DNA from: Arenimonas donghaensis DSM 18148 = HO3-R19
GTDB lineage: Bacteria > Pseudomonadota > Gammaproteobacteria > Xanthomonadales > Xanthomonadaceae
Direction: 5' to 3'
Assembly: GCF_000743535.1 (NCBI RefSeq)
Contig: NZ_AVCJ01000012.1
Coordinates: 124,001-188,000 of the forward strand
Length of the DNA stretch: 64,000 bases
Positions within the stretch are counted from its first letter, which is position 1. Each line of letters opens with the position of its first letter. Below the pieces are notes generated by a model. It was not told where the DNA came from. It saw only the letters and a program-made list of their open reading frames with translations, and made no database searches. This document shows positions 1 to 8,631 of this stretch, piece by piece. The position numbers and the translations under genes are program-made.

Positions 1-642
1 GGCGCCGCGGTAGGCGTTGACGTTCTGGCCCAGCAGGTGGATTTCGCGCACGCCCTGGGCGGCGAGCTGGGCGCATTCGAGCAGCACGTCGTCGAAGGGG
101 CGGCTGACCTCCTCGCCGCGGGTGTAGGGCACCACGCAGAACGAGCAGTACTTCGAACAGCCCTCGATGATCGAGACGTAGGCCGACGGACCTTCCGCGC
201 GTGGCTCGGGCAGGCGGTCGAACTTCTCGATCTCGGGGAAGCTGATGTCCACCTGGGCGCGGCCCTCGGCGCGGCGGGCGTCGATCATCGCCGGCAGCCG
301 GTGCAGGGTCTGCGGGCCGAACACGAGGTCGACGTAGGGCGCGCGCTTGAGGATGGCGTCGCCTTCCTGGCTGGCGACGCAGCCGCCGACGCCGATCAGC
401 ACCGGCTTGTCGCGCTTGAGGTGCTTCCATCGGCCGAGCTGGGAGAAGACTTTCTCCTGGGCGCGTTCGCGGATTGAGCAGGTGTTGACCAGGATGACGT
501 CGGCCTCGGCCTCGTCGCTGGTCAGTTCCAGGCCGTGTTCGACGGCGAGCACGTCGGCCATGCGGGCCGAGTCGTACTCGTTCATCTGGCAACCGTGGGT
601 CTTGATGTAGAGCTTGCCTTTGGCAGGCGAAGTCCCGGGCAT
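1..642 (-). CDS. miaB: tRNA-2-methylthio-N6-dimethylallyladenosine synthase MiaB (5' part)
   Basis: Radical-SAM methylthiotransferase that adds a 2-methylthio group to isopentenyl-A37 of tRNAs reading UNN codons. The first 214 codons are present; the gene runs off the left edge. The N-terminal UPF0004 domain shows its three cluster cysteines in HGCQMN (Cys18), NTCSIRE and GVGGCVA. The radical-SAM motif CxxxCxxC appears as CSKYCSFC near residue 170. The ATG at 642 gives the normal MiaB N-terminus directly before [16 protein letters not shown]. The TRAM domain is outside the window. The gene is divergent from the lytic transglycosylase to its right. Confidence 0.95.
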   Translation of the reverse strand, partial: MPGTSPAKGKLYIKTHGCQMNEYDSARMADVLAVEHGLELTSDEAEADVILVNTCSIRERAQEKVFSQLGRWKHLKRDKPVLIGVGGCVASQEGDAILKRAPYVDLVFGPQTLHRLPAMIDARRAEGRAQVDISFPEIEKFDRLPEPRAEGPSAYVSIIEGCSKYCSFCVVPYTRGEEVSRPFDDVLLECAQLAAQGVREIHLLGQNVNAYRGA

Positions 643-794
643 GGCGGCGGTTAATCCGTTCCGGAAAGGGGCGCCATTGTAGCGCCCGGTGGCTGTCCTG
701 GCCGGCCGGCAGGGTCCGTTGTTCATGCAGGACCGGTCATTTTCCCGGCCCGAAGCCTTGGCAATTGCCCCGGCAAGGAGTAAACCTCGCCGCC

Positions 795-1664
795 ATGGAC
801 CCTCGTTTGCCCCTGCTGGCCTGCCTGCTGCTGGCCGCCGCCTCGCCGGCGGCGGCCGGCACGCTCTACCGCTGCACCGGTGCCGACGGCGTGCCCAACT
901 ACACCGGCAAGAAGGTCGCCGGCTCGAGCTGCAAGGTGGTTTCCACCTACTCCGCGGCGGACGCGAGGCCAAAGGCGCCGCCGCCTGCGGCGGCGTCGGG
1001 CGGTGGCGGCTCCGGCGGCAAGCCGGCGCGGGCCGTGCGCTTCCAGACGGCCTCGGCCGGCCAGGCGCTGGCGCCGGCGGCGGCCGGGTCCGGGGCCAAG
1101 GTGACCCGCGGCGCCGTCTACAAGTACGAACGCGACGGCGTCACGCACTACACCAACGTCCCGCAGCCGGGCACCGGTGCCCAGATGTTGTTCAGCTACG
1201 TCGAGACCTGCTACGCCTGCGGCCTGCTGCCCGGCGTGGACTTCGGCAGCGTGCGGCTGAACATGGACGCCTATTCGGGCGAGGTGAAGGCCGCGGCCGA
1301 GGAGTTCGGGGTGGAGGAGGCCGTGGTGCGGGCCATCATCCACGCCGAATCCGCGTTCCGGCCCAATGCGGTCTCGCATGCCGGCGCCCAGGGACTGATG
1401 CAGCTGATCCCGGCCACGGCGGCCCGCTTCGGCGTCACCGACGTCTTCGAACCCAACCAGAACATCCGCGGTGGCGTGCAGTACCTGGCCTGGCTGCTCA
1501 AGCGCTACAACGGCGACCTGACCCTGGCCGCCGCCGGCTACAACGCCGGTGAAGGTGCCGTCGACCGCCACGGCGGCGTGCCCCCGTACGCGGAAACCCA
1601 GCGTTACGTCCAGCGCGTGGGCCAGCTGGCCGACCGCTACCGCGGCGCCCTCGCCGGGCGCTGA
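795..1664 (+). CDS. Secreted lytic transglycosylase (SLT family)
   Basis: A 289-residue exported murein lytic transglycosylase. The order is a signal peptide (about residues 1-21, ending SPAAAG), two DUF4124-like stretches ([17 protein letters not shown] and [16 protein letters not shown]), then an SLT catalytic domain from about residue 165. The domain shows the catalytic Glu in HAESAF, the GLMQLIP motif and the [10 protein letters not shown] motif. The ATG at 795 was chosen because it starts the signal peptide; an AAGGAG lies 14 bases upstream, rather far. A longer start (TTG at 765) would bury the signal peptide. It probably cleaves periplasmic peptidoglycan; its specific role is unknown. 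Confidence 0.9.
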   Translation: MDPRLPLLACLLLAAASPAAAGTLYRCTGADGVPNYTGKKVAGSSCKVVSTYSAADARPKAPPPAAASGGGGSGGKPARAVRFQTASAGQALAPAAAGSGAKVTRGAVYKYERDGVTHYTNVPQPGTGAQMLFSYVETCYACGLLPGVDFGSVRLNMDAYSGEVKAAAEEFGVEEAVVRAIIHAESAFRPNAVSHAGAQGLMQLIPATAARFGVTDVFEPNQNIRGGVQYLAWLLKRYNGDLTLAAAGYNAGEGAVDRHGGVPPYAETQRYVQRVGQLADRYRGALAGR

Positions 1665-1708
1665 CGCCCCCGGTCCGGCCCCGGCCGGGACCCTCGATGG
1701 CGCCGGCG

Positions 1709-1738
1709 TTGTCGCTCTCGCGCCCCGTCCGCTACAAT
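1709..1738 (+). promoter_or_regulatory. Putative sigma-70 promoter of petABC
   Basis: TTGTCG (1709-1714) and TACAAT (1733-1738) are separated by 18 bases, about 75 bases upstream of petA. Placement and spacing fit a housekeeping promoter; no transcript data are available. Confidence 0.5.
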
Positions 1739-1811
1739 TGCGCGTCTTTGCCGGCCCCGGGTGGGCTGGCTGCCGTTTTTCAGCCACTTAGCAAACGTTT
1801 CGGAGAGCCGG

Positions 1812-2417
1812 ATGGCTAACCAAGGGGTCAACACGGGGCGTCGCCGCTTCCTGACTGCAAGCACCGCCGTGGTCGGCGCGGTGGGCGTCGGGTTCGCCGC
1901 GGTGCCGTTCATCAGTTCCTGGAAGCCCAGTGCACGGGCCCAGACGGCCGGTGCCCCGGTCGAGGTCGACATCAGCAAGATCGAGCTCGAGCCCGGCATG
2001 CGCATGATCGTCCAGTGGCGCGGCAAGCCGGTCTGGATCTTCCGGCGCACGCCCGAGCAGCTCGCCGCGCTGCCGGCGCTCGACGACCGCCTGCGTGACC
2101 CGAACTCGGAAAACGCCGACCAGACCCCGGCCTTCGCCAAGAACGAAGCCCGGTCGATCAAGCCCGAGCTGGCCGTCATCGTCGGCATCTGCACCCACCT
2201 GGGCTGCTCGCCGACCTACGTGCCGGAACTGCAGCCGCAGGCGTTCGACAGCGAATGGCAGGGCGGCTTCTACTGCCCCTGCCACAACTCGCGCTTCGAC
2301 CTGGCCGGCCGCGTCTTCGAAGGCGTGCCCGCGCCGTCGAACCTCGAGGTCCCGCCTTACCACTTCATCGACGACAACCGCCTGATGGTCGGCGTCGCTC
2401 CCGAGGAGGCCGCCTGA
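1812..2417 (+). CDS. petA: Ubiquinol-cytochrome c reductase Rieske iron-sulfur subunit
   Basis: The 2Fe-2S subunit of the cytochrome bc1 complex, which takes an electron from ubiquinol and passes it to cytochrome c1. The 201-residue protein starts with a Tat-type anchor (RRRFLTAST followed by a hydrophobic segment to about residue 40). It ends in a Rieske domain with both cluster-binding boxes, CTHLGC and CPCHNS. The ATG at 1812 follows GGAGAGCCGG. Its stop codon overlaps the petB start (TGATG), so petA-petB-petC form one operon. Confidence 0.97.
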   Translation: MANQGVNTGRRRFLTASTAVVGAVGVGFAAVPFISSWKPSARAQTAGAPVEVDISKIELEPGMRMIVQWRGKPVWIFRRTPEQLAALPALDDRLRDPNSENADQTPAFAKNEARSIKPELAVIVGICTHLGCSPTYVPELQPQAFDSEWQGGFYCPCHNSRFDLAGRVFEGVPAPSNLEVPPYHFIDDNRLMVGVAPEEAA

Positions 2418-3664
2418 TGGCCAGCAAGTTCTCCCGTGGCGTCGATGGCGTGGTCGGCTGGTTCAACGACCGCACCCCGGGCCTGATTCCCTTCTACAAG
2501 AAGCACATGTCGGAGTACTACGCTCCGAAGAACTTCAACATCTGGTACTACTTCGGCTCGCTGGCCATGTTGGTGCTGGTCAACCAGATCGTCACCGGCA
2601 TCTTCCTGACGATGCACTACAAGCCGTCCGCCACCGAGGCTTTCGCCTCGGTCGAGTACATCATGCGCGACGTCGAATGGGGCTGGCTGATCCGCTACAT
2701 GCACTCCACCGGCGCGTCGCTGTTCTTCGTCGTGGTGTACCTGCACATGTTCCGCGGCCTGATCTACGGCTCCTACCAGAAGCCGCGCGAGCTGGTCTGG
2801 GTGCTGGGCGTGGTGATCTTCCTGGTGCTGATGGCCGAGGCCTTCATGGGCTACGTGCTGCCCTGGGGCCAGATGTCCTACTGGGGCGCGCAGGTCATCA
2901 TCAACCTGTTCGGCACCATCCCCTTCATTGGTCCCGAGCTGACCGAGTGGATCCGCGGTGACTACCTGGTCGCCGACGCCACGCTCAACCGCTTCTTCGC
3001 CCTGCACGTGATCGCGCTGCCGCTGGTGCTGCTGCTGCTGGTCGTGCTGCACCTGGGCGCGCTGCACGAAGTGGGCTCGAACAACCCCGAGGGCGTGGAC
3101 ATCAAGAAGGTGAAGGATCCGGCCACGGGCAAGCCCAGGGACGGCATCGCCTTCCATCCCTACTACACGGTCAAGGACCTGTTCGGCGCCGGTTTCTTCC
3201 TGATCCTGTTCGCCTTCATCGTGTTCTTCGCCCCGACCATGGGTGGCTGGTTCCTGGAGTGGGACAACTTCATCGAAGCCAATCCGCTGGTCACGCCGGC
3301 GCACATCAAGCCGGTGTGGTACTTCACCCCGTTCTACGCGATGCTGCGCGCCATCCCGCATCCGCTGTTCGGCGTGATCGTGATGGGCGGCGCCACCATG
3401 ATCCTGTTCGCGCTGCCGTGGCTGGACCGCTGCAAGGTCCGGTCCATCCGCTACCGCCCGATGCTGCACAAGGTGCTGATCACGCTGTTCTGCATCAGCT
3501 TCGTGGTGCTGGGCTGGCTGGGCGCGCAGTCGGGTTCCGACGTGCAGAAGCTGGTGGCCCAGATCCTGACCTTCTATTACTTCGCCTTCTTCATCCTGAT
3601 GCCTTTCTGGTCCGTGATGGGCCAGACCAAGGCCGTTCCCGAGCGGGTGCCTTCGCATGACTAA
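2417..3664 (+). CDS. petB: Cytochrome b of the bc1 complex
   Basis: A 415-residue integral membrane subunit carrying hemes bL and bH and both quinone sites. It has eight or more hydrophobic segments, and the cytochrome b N-terminal region (YYFGSLAML, LHMFRGLIYGS) and C-terminal region are both complete. The Qo-site motif that is PEWY in mitochondria reads PVWY here, near residue 299. The ATG overlaps the petA stop by one base, and the last eight bases overlap petC, so translation is probably coupled. Confidence 0.97.
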   Translation: MASKFSRGVDGVVGWFNDRTPGLIPFYKKHMSEYYAPKNFNIWYYFGSLAMLVLVNQIVTGIFLTMHYKPSATEAFASVEYIMRDVEWGWLIRYMHSTGASLFFVVVYLHMFRGLIYGSYQKPRELVWVLGVVIFLVLMAEAFMGYVLPWGQMSYWGAQVIINLFGTIPFIGPELTEWIRGDYLVADATLNRFFALHVIALPLVLLLLVVLHLGALHEVGSNNPEGVDIKKVKDPATGKPRDGIAFHPYYTVKDLFGAGFFLILFAFIVFFAPTMGGWFLEWDNFIEANPLVTPAHIKPVWYFTPFYAMLRAIPHPLFGVIVMGGATMILFALPWLDRCKVRSIRYRPMLHKVLITLFCISFVVLGWLGAQSGSDVQKLVAQILTFYYFAFFILMPFWSVMGQTKAVPERVPSHD

Positions 3665-4394
3665 GTTGCGCTACTTCGTCTTCCTGGCGGTGCTGCTTCC
3701 GGCCCTGGGCCTGGCGGCCGGTCCGGGTCCGGCGCTCGAGCACTCGGGCACCGACCTGAGCGACAAGGCCTCGCTGCAGCGCGGCGCCGGCCTGTACATG
3801 AACTACTGCGCGGGCTGCCATGCCCTGTCGATGCATCGTTATTCCCGCATCGCCAGCGACCTGGACCTGCCGCCGGAAGTGGTCGAGCAGTACCTGGTGC
3901 CGCCGCAGGCCGCCATCGGCGAGACCATCCGCACCGGCATCGACGCCGGGGATGGCACCACCTGGTTTGGCAAGGCGCCCCCGGACCTGAGCCTGGTCTC
4001 GCGCGCCCGGCTCGGTGGCGCGGATTGGGTGTATTCCTACCTCAAGGGTTTCTACATCGACGAAGCCCGCCCCCTGGGCTGGAACAACACCGTGTTCCCG
4101 GGTGCCTCGATGCCCAACGTGCTGTGGGAACTGCAGGGTATCCAGCGCCCGGTCTACGACCAGGGCGAAGACGGCGCCTCGCACCTGAGCAAGCTCGAGC
4201 TGGCCACGCCCGGCCGCCAGAGCCCGGAGGAGTTCGACCGCACCGCCCGGGACATCAGCGCTTTCCTGCAGTACGTGGCCGAACCGGCCGCGCTCAAGCG
4301 TGAATCCATCGGCGTCTGGGTCATCCTGTTCCTGGCCTTCTTCACCTTCATCGCCTACCTGCTGAAGCTGGAGTACTGGCGCGACGTTCACTGA
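3657..4394 (+). CDS. petC: Cytochrome c1 of the bc1 complex
   Basis: A 245-residue membrane-anchored c-type cytochrome that receives the electron from the Rieske protein. It has an N-terminal signal peptide (to about residue 20), one heme-binding motif (CAGCH) near residue 50 and a single C-terminal membrane anchor (WVILFLAFFTFIAYLL). The Met heme ligand is likely in PGASMPN. It is the last gene of the operon and is followed by an intrinsic terminator. Confidence 0.96.
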   Translation: MTKLRYFVFLAVLLPALGLAAGPGPALEHSGTDLSDKASLQRGAGLYMNYCAGCHALSMHRYSRIASDLDLPPEVVEQYLVPPQAAIGETIRTGIDAGDGTTWFGKAPPDLSLVSRARLGGADWVYSYLKGFYIDEARPLGWNNTVFPGASMPNVLWELQGIQRPVYDQGEDGASHLSKLELATPGRQSPEEFDRTARDISAFLQYVAEPAALKRESIGVWVILFLAFFTFIAYLLKLEYWRDVH

Positions 4395-4417
4395 TTCCCA
4401 TTAAAATCAGTAACTTG

Positions 4418-4446
4418 GGGCCGCCATTTGGCGGCCCTTCGTTTTT
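4418..4446 (+). terminator. Intrinsic terminator after petC
   Basis: GGGCCGCC (4418-4425), loop ATTT, GGCGGCCC (4430-4437), then TTCGTTTTT: a perfect 8-bp GC stem followed by a T-rich tail 24 bases after the petC stop. Confidence 0.9.
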
Positions 4447-4565
4447 CGGGCCGGCGTTCCGGCGTCCGGTGCGAGGCCGGCTTGCGGGAAAGACGGCATT
4501 TCGGGCAGGGTTAAGGCTTCCGATGACCGCCGGCAGGGGCTGGCGGCACCCTGGGGGATTCCTTG

Positions 4566-5201
4566 ATGGCTGCCAGTCCGCGCATTCGCAACGCCCTGAC
4601 GCTGTTCTCCGCCCGCGATTGCGTCGTTTGCCATCGTGTCCGGCTGGTTCTGGCGGCCAAGGGCGTCACCTACGACCTCATCCCGGTGGATCCGACCAAC
4701 CCGCCGGAGGACCTGGTCGACCTCAATCCCTACCACTCCGTACCGACCCTGGTTGATCGCGACCTGGTGCTCTATGCCGCTTCGGTGGTGTCCGAGTACC
4801 TGGACGAGCGCTACCCGCATCCGCCGCTGATGCCGGTGGACCCGCTTTCCCGCGCCCGCCTGCGCCTGGCGATGCTGCGGCTCGAGCACGACTGGGTCCC
4901 GCACGTGCAGGCCGTGCAGCACGGCACCAAGGCCCAGGCCGACGCCGGCCGCAAGCGCCTCAAGGAGCTGCTGATCGCGTCCTTGCCCTTGTTCAAGGCG
5001 TCCAAGTTCTTCCTGAACCCGGAGATGAGCCTGGCCGACTGCGCGATCGCCCCAATCGTCTGGCGCCTGCCTTCGCTTGGCGTGCAGTTGCCCAAGGAGG
5101 CCAAGGTCATCGAAGACTACGGCAACCGCATCTTCCGCAATCCGGCCTACCTGCGTAGCCTGACCCCTGAAGAAAAGGCGCTGCACGACATCCCGCAATG
5201 A
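4566..5201 (+). CDS. sspA: Stringent starvation protein A (GST-fold RNA polymerase partner)
   Basis: A 211-residue glutathione-transferase-like protein. It has a thioredoxin-like N-terminal half (LTLFSARDCVVCHRVRLVLAAKG, then NPYHSVPTLVD with the cis-Pro) and a helical C-terminal half. In E. coli the family binds RNA polymerase and affects starvation, acid and virulence genes rather than acting as a GST. The ATG at 4566 is used; a TTG lies one codon upstream. It overlaps sspB by 4 bases (ATGA). Its place after petABC matches the usual arrangement in this group. Confidence 0.93.
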   Translation: MAASPRIRNALTLFSARDCVVCHRVRLVLAAKGVTYDLIPVDPTNPPEDLVDLNPYHSVPTLVDRDLVLYAASVVSEYLDERYPHPPLMPVDPLSRARLRLAMLRLEHDWVPHVQAVQHGTKAQADAGRKRLKELLIASLPLFKASKFFLNPEMSLADCAIAPIVWRLPSLGVQLPKEAKVIEDYGNRIFRNPAYLRSLTPEEKALHDIPQ

Positions 5202-5626
5202 CCCAGACCCCCCGAATGGGATCCAATCGCCCCTACCTGCTGCGGGCGTTGAACGAATGGATCAACGACAACGGCATGACCCCCTACCTGCTGGTGGACG
5301 CCGCGCACGATGACGTGCAGGTGCCGGCGGCCTCGGTGAAGGAAGGCCGGGTCGTGCTCAACATCGCGCCGCGCGCGGTGGCGCGCCTGGCCATCGACAA
5401 CCAGGGCGTCAGCTTCAATGCGCGTTTTGGCGGCGTCAGCCAGTCGGTGTACGTGCCGGTGGGTGCGGTGCTGGCGATCTACGCCCAGGAAACCGGCCAG
5501 GGCATGATGCTTCCCGACGACGGCGCCGACGTCGAAGAGGGCGATGATGGTTCCCCGGAGCCGCCGTCGGGGCCCGACGGTGGTGGCGAGCCGCCCAAGC
5601 GCAGCCATCTGCGGGTGGTCAAGTAG
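5198..5626 (+). CDS. sspB: ClpXP protease specificity-enhancing factor SspB
   Basis: A 142-residue adaptor that tethers ssrA-tagged proteins to ClpX. The N-terminal substrate-binding domain (about residues 8-110) carries the typical opening PYLLRALNEWINDNGMTPYL. An acidic, flexible linker follows, then the C-terminal ClpX-binding tail ending HLRVVK. Translation is coupled to sspA by a 4-base overlap. Its 3' end overlaps the convergent DUF3301 gene by 8 bases. Confidence 0.95.
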   Translation: MTQTPRMGSNRPYLLRALNEWINDNGMTPYLLVDAAHDDVQVPAASVKEGRVVLNIAPRAVARLAIDNQGVSFNARFGGVSQSVYVPVGAVLAIYAQETGQGMMLPDDGADVEEGDDGSPEPPSGPDGGGEPPKRSHLRVVK

Positions 5627-5945
5627 CCTCGGTCTGAGGCGACGGCGGTGCCGGTCCGGCCAGGGCCACCAGGCGGCGCCCGTGCAAGACGATCCGGCCG
5701 GCGTGGCGATCCTGGCCGCCGGTGGAATATTCGAATCCGTAGTGTCGTTCCAGGCCAAGCCAGCCATCCGGCCCACGCCGCAGGCGCAGGGCCAGCAGGT
5801 GCACGCTCTGGTCGAGCCACTGCACGCCGGCGCGTGTACAGGCCCGCTGTCCTATGACAGTGGCGGTTTCCGCGGCCGCGCGCCCTGAATACCAGAACAC
5901 GACCAGGGCCATGGCGAAGATCGAAACGAGCAGGGTGCCTAACAT
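5619..5945 (-). CDS. DUF3301 family membrane-anchored protein
   Basis: A 108-residue protein of unknown function with one N-terminal membrane segment (LLVSIFAMALVVFWY). A soluble part follows with the family's features: GQRACTRAGVQWLDQSVHL, then RRGPDGWLGLERHYGFEYS. I matched it to DUF3301 from memory of gammaproteobacterial homologues. The start is uncertain: the ATG at 5945 gives the usual short N-terminus, and an in-frame ATG at 6008 adds 21 residues; neither has a clear ribosome binding site. It is convergent with sspB. Confidence 0.75.
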   Translation of the reverse strand: MLGTLLVSIFAMALVVFWYSGRAAAETATVIGQRACTRAGVQWLDQSVHLLALRLRRGPDGWLGLERHYGFEYSTGGQDRHAGRIVLHGRRLVALAGPAPPSPQTEAT

Positions 5946-6068
5946 GCCCAGAGTGTGGGGCCGGATCGGGCCCGTCACAAGTTGCCCCTCCCGGCTGCGT
6001 GAAGACATGGCTAAGATAAGCCCGGACCCCGGCCCGACCGGCGCACGGCGATTCGCAGGAGAGCGAAG

Positions 6069-6872
6069 ATGAAACTGGTGTTTCCCAACGGCGAACATCC
6101 GCAGGTGCTGCTCAGCCATGGCGTCAACCGCATCGGCACGGCAGGCGAGGGGGCGGTGGTGCTGCAGGTCGAAGGCGTGGCCGCGCACCACTGCGAAATC
6201 CACGTCACCGGCACCGGTGCCAACCTGCAGGTGCCGGCCGGCGGCGGCGAGGTCAGCGTCAATGGCAAGCCGGTGGCCGACATCATGGCGCTGCGCGCCG
6301 GCGACATGATCGGCATCGGTCCGGTCCAGGCGCGTTTCGCCGTCGTCGAGGCCGCGCGTTCGGCCTCGCCATCGGCGGCCGGTGCGTCGGCCGACCGCGA
6401 CGACGACAACGGCGTCACCCGGGTGCGCATGGCCTTGCCCAAGTACATGCTTCGCGGCGTGTCCGGCGCGGTGTTCGGCAAGGTGTTCCCGGTGCATGGC
6501 CCGGTGGTCATCGGTCGTGCGGCCGAAGCCGACATCTCGGTGGCCGCCGAGGAAATCTCGCGCCGCCACGCCCTCGTGAAGCCGACGGCCGATGGCCTGT
6601 CGGTCGAGGACCTGGGTTCGTCCAACGGCACCTACATCAACGGCAAGCGCGTGCAGCAGGGCTTCCTGAAGCCGGGCGACGAACTGCGCCTGGACGCGGT
6701 GCGGCTGATCCTGGTCGCACCCGGCATGGAAATGGCCCAGCAGGCCACCCGCGTGGTCTCGTCCGACGCCGGTGCGCCGGCGGCGTCCCCCGGCATGAGC
6801 AAGTGGGTGCCGATCATGCTGACCGCGGCGGCCCTGGCGGTGATTGCCGCGATGTTCCTCAACCGCGGCTAG
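6069..6872 (+). CDS. Double FHA-domain protein with C-terminal membrane anchor
   Basis: A 267-residue signalling scaffold. A first, degenerate FHA fold covers about residues 1-95 (NRIGTAGEG, HHCEIHV). A canonical FHA domain covers about 135-215 with the phospho-Thr-binding features VIGRAAEADI, SRRHA and SSNGTYING. A membrane segment at 243-262 ends in FLNRG. FHA domains bind phosphothreonine, so a partner Ser/Thr kinase is expected, but none is adjacent (one lies at 45.4 kb). The start has a good AGGAGAGCG site. Its exact role is unknown. Confidence 0.85.
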   Translation: MKLVFPNGEHPQVLLSHGVNRIGTAGEGAVVLQVEGVAAHHCEIHVTGTGANLQVPAGGGEVSVNGKPVADIMALRAGDMIGIGPVQARFAVVEAARSASPSAAGASADRDDDNGVTRVRMALPKYMLRGVSGAVFGKVFPVHGPVVIGRAAEADISVAAEEISRRHALVKPTADGLSVEDLGSSNGTYINGKRVQQGFLKPGDELRLDAVRLILVAPGMEMAQQATRVVSSDAGAPAASPGMSKWVPIMLTAAALAVIAAMFLNRG

Positions 6873-6881
6873 ACAGGATGC

Positions 6882-6936
6882 CCTGTGGGAGGGACTTCAG
6901 TCCCGATGGCTTCGGGACTGAAGTCCCTCCCACAGG
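6882..6936. repeat. REP-like palindrome, family 1, copy 1
   Basis: A perfect inverted repeat: CCTGTGGGAGGGACTTCAGT, then CCCGA-TGGC-TTCGGG, then the mirror arm. It sits between the convergent FHA gene and nadC, 4 bases from the nadC stop. The same core recurs at 16739, 34241, 36243 and 39380. Confidence 0.9.
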
Positions 6937-6939
6937 AAC

Positions 6940-7794
6940 TCAGCTGCTTGCCGGGCCCAGGCGCAGCGACAGGTCCAGCGCCTGGACGTGCTTGGTGAGC
7001 GCACCGATGGAAACGTAATCGACGCCGGTATCGGCGATCGCGCGCAGGCGTTCCAGCGTGACGCCGCCCGAGACCTCCAGGGGGATCCGGCCATCGGCGC
7101 GGCGCACGGCTTCACGCAGGTCGTCGTCGCTGAACTCGTCCACCAGGATGCGGTCGCAGCCGGCGGCCAGGGCCTGGTCGAGTTCGGCCAGGGATTCCAC
7201 TTCGACGATCAGCGGCAGCGCCGGGTGCAGGTTTCGCGCGGCCGCCACCGCGGCCGCGATGGAGCCGGCGGCGTGGATGTGGTTTTCCTTGAGCATCACG
7301 GCATCGAAGAGGCCCATGCGGTGGTTGAGCCCGCCGCCCGCGCGCACCGCGTACTTCTGCGCCTGGCGCAGGCCGGGCAGGGTCTTGCGGGTGTCGAGCA
7401 CGCGGGTTCGGCTGCCGGCCAGCGCGGCGACGCATTCGGCGGTGCGGCCGGCGGTCGCCGACAGCGTCTGCAGGAAGTTCAAGGCCGGTCGTTCGGCGCT
7501 GACCAGCGCCCGGGTCCGTCCACGCAGCGTCACCAATACGGTGCCGGCGTCGATGGCCTGGCCCTCCTGCACGTGCCAGTCGATCCGGATCGCCGGGTCC
7601 AGGGCCCGGAAACAGGCGTCGAACCAGGGACGGCCCGCGACCACGCCGGCTTGCTTGGCGACGACGTGCGCTTCGCTGTGGTCGTCGGGCAGCAGGTCGG
7701 CGGTGGCGTCGCCGGGCCCGATGTCTTCGGCCAGGGCGCGTGCGACGTCCCCGGCCACCACGTCCGGCGGCGGCGGGCTCAGGGGCGCGGCCAT
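6940..7794 (-). CDS. nadC: Nicotinate-nucleotide pyrophosphorylase (carboxylating)
   Basis: Quinolinate phosphoribosyltransferase: quinolinate + PRPP gives nicotinate mononucleotide, CO2 and PPi, in de novo NAD synthesis. The 284 residues contain the N-terminal domain (EDIGPGDATADLL) and an alpha/beta barrel. Family motifs are TRKTLPGLR, GGGLNHRMGLFDAVMLKENH, and EVSGGV near the C-terminus. It starts one base after the end of the Trm112-like gene, so the two are co-transcribed. Confidence 0.96.
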   Translation of the reverse strand: MAAPLSPPPPDVVAGDVARALAEDIGPGDATADLLPDDHSEAHVVAKQAGVVAGRPWFDACFRALDPAIRIDWHVQEGQAIDAGTVLVTLRGRTRALVSAERPALNFLQTLSATAGRTAECVAALAGSRTRVLDTRKTLPGLRQAQKYAVRAGGGLNHRMGLFDAVMLKENHIHAAGSIAAAVAAARNLHPALPLIVEVESLAELDQALAAGCDRILVDEFSDDDLREAVRRADGRIPLEVSGGVTLERLRAIADTGVDYVSIGALTKHVQALDLSLRLGPASS

Positions 7795-7795
7795 G

Positions 7796-8062
7796 TCAGC
7801 GCGGGAAGCCGTCGATGGTGTCGGTGGCCAGCGCCTCGTCGGCCAGCAGCACCGGGATGCCGTCGTCGATGCGATAGGCGGTGCGGCGGTCGCGGGTGAT
7901 CAGGCCGGCGTCCAGGGCCTCGGCCTGCGGACTGCCGTCGGCGCGGCTGACGCCCCCGGCGGCGATGGCCCGGTTGATCGCCTCGAGTTCGGCGCCGCCG
8001 AGCAGGGCCAGGGGCTGCTTGCTGGTCGGGCAGCACAGGATGTCGAGAAGTTTGCGGTCCAT
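7796..8062 (-). CDS. Trm112 family protein (YcaR-like)
   Basis: An 88-residue protein of the Trm112/UPF0434 family, small partners that stabilise or activate methyltransferases in eukaryotes and archaea; the bacterial role is unclear. It opens MDRKLLDILCCPTSK and ends YRIDDGIPVLLADEA, both typical. The usual zinc-knuckle CPxC reads CPTS here, so one ligand is missing. The ATG at 8062 was chosen because the family starts there. It is directly upstream of nadC and divergent from purE. Confidence 0.85.
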   Translation of the reverse strand: MDRKLLDILCCPTSKQPLALLGGAELEAINRAIAAGGVSRADGSPQAEALDAGLITRDRRTAYRIDDGIPVLLADEALATDTIDGFPR

Positions 8063-8124
8063 GGGGGCCGGTGTCCGGATGGTGGGCAAGGGTCTAGAAT
8101 AGCGTTTTGCCGAAGCAGGCCGCC

Positions 8125-8631
8125 ATGAACCAAGCCACGAAGAACCCACTGGTCGGCGTGATCATGGGCTCCCGGTCGGACTGGGAGACCATGCAGCATG
8201 CCGTCGCGCGCCTCGAGAAGCTGGGCGTGCCCCACGAAGTGCGCGTGGTTTCCGCGCACCGCACCCCCGACCTGCTGGCGGAATACGCCAAGGCCGCCGA
8301 GGGCCGCGGGCTGCGCGCGATCATCGCGGGCGCCGGCGGCGCGGCGCACCTGCCCGGCATGGTGGCGGCGATGACGCCGGTGCCGGTGCTGGGCGTGCCG
8401 GTGCAGAGCAAGGCGCTCAACGGGCTCGATTCCCTGCTGTCCATCGTGCAGATGCCCGCCGGCGTCCCGGTGGCGACCTTCGCCATCGGCGTGGCCGGCG
8501 CCGCCAATGCCGGCCTGTTCGCCGCCGCCCTGGTGGCCCAGCACGAACCGGGTGTCCGCGACGCCCTGGCCCGCTTCCGCGCCGAGCAGACCCAGGACGT
8601 GCTCGACCACTCGGACCCGCGGCAGCCGTGA
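8125..8631 (+). CDS. purE: N5-carboxyaminoimidazole ribonucleotide mutase PurE
   Basis: Converts N5-CAIR to CAIR in purine synthesis. The 168-residue class I PurE shows [12 protein letters not shown] at the N-terminus, the catalytic SAHRTP motif, and [11 protein letters not shown]. The ATG at 8125 is used. The gene overlaps purK by 4 bases (GTGA), the standard purE-purK coupling. A possible -10 TAGAAT lies at 8095-8100, without a convincing -35. Confidence 0.96.
   Translation: MNQATKNPLVGVIMGSRSDWETMQHAVARLEKLGVPHEVRVVSAHRTPDLLAEYAKAAEGRGLRAIIAGAGGAAHLPGMVAAMTPVPVLGVPVQSKALNGLDSLLSIVQMPAGVPVATFAIGVAGAANAGLFAAALVAQHEPGVRDALARFRAEQTQDVLDHSDPRQP

Noticed and set aside
2255-2416. N-terminal extension of cytochrome b
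   Set aside because: The frame continues upstream inside petA, but the family start is at 2417 and overlaps the petA stop.
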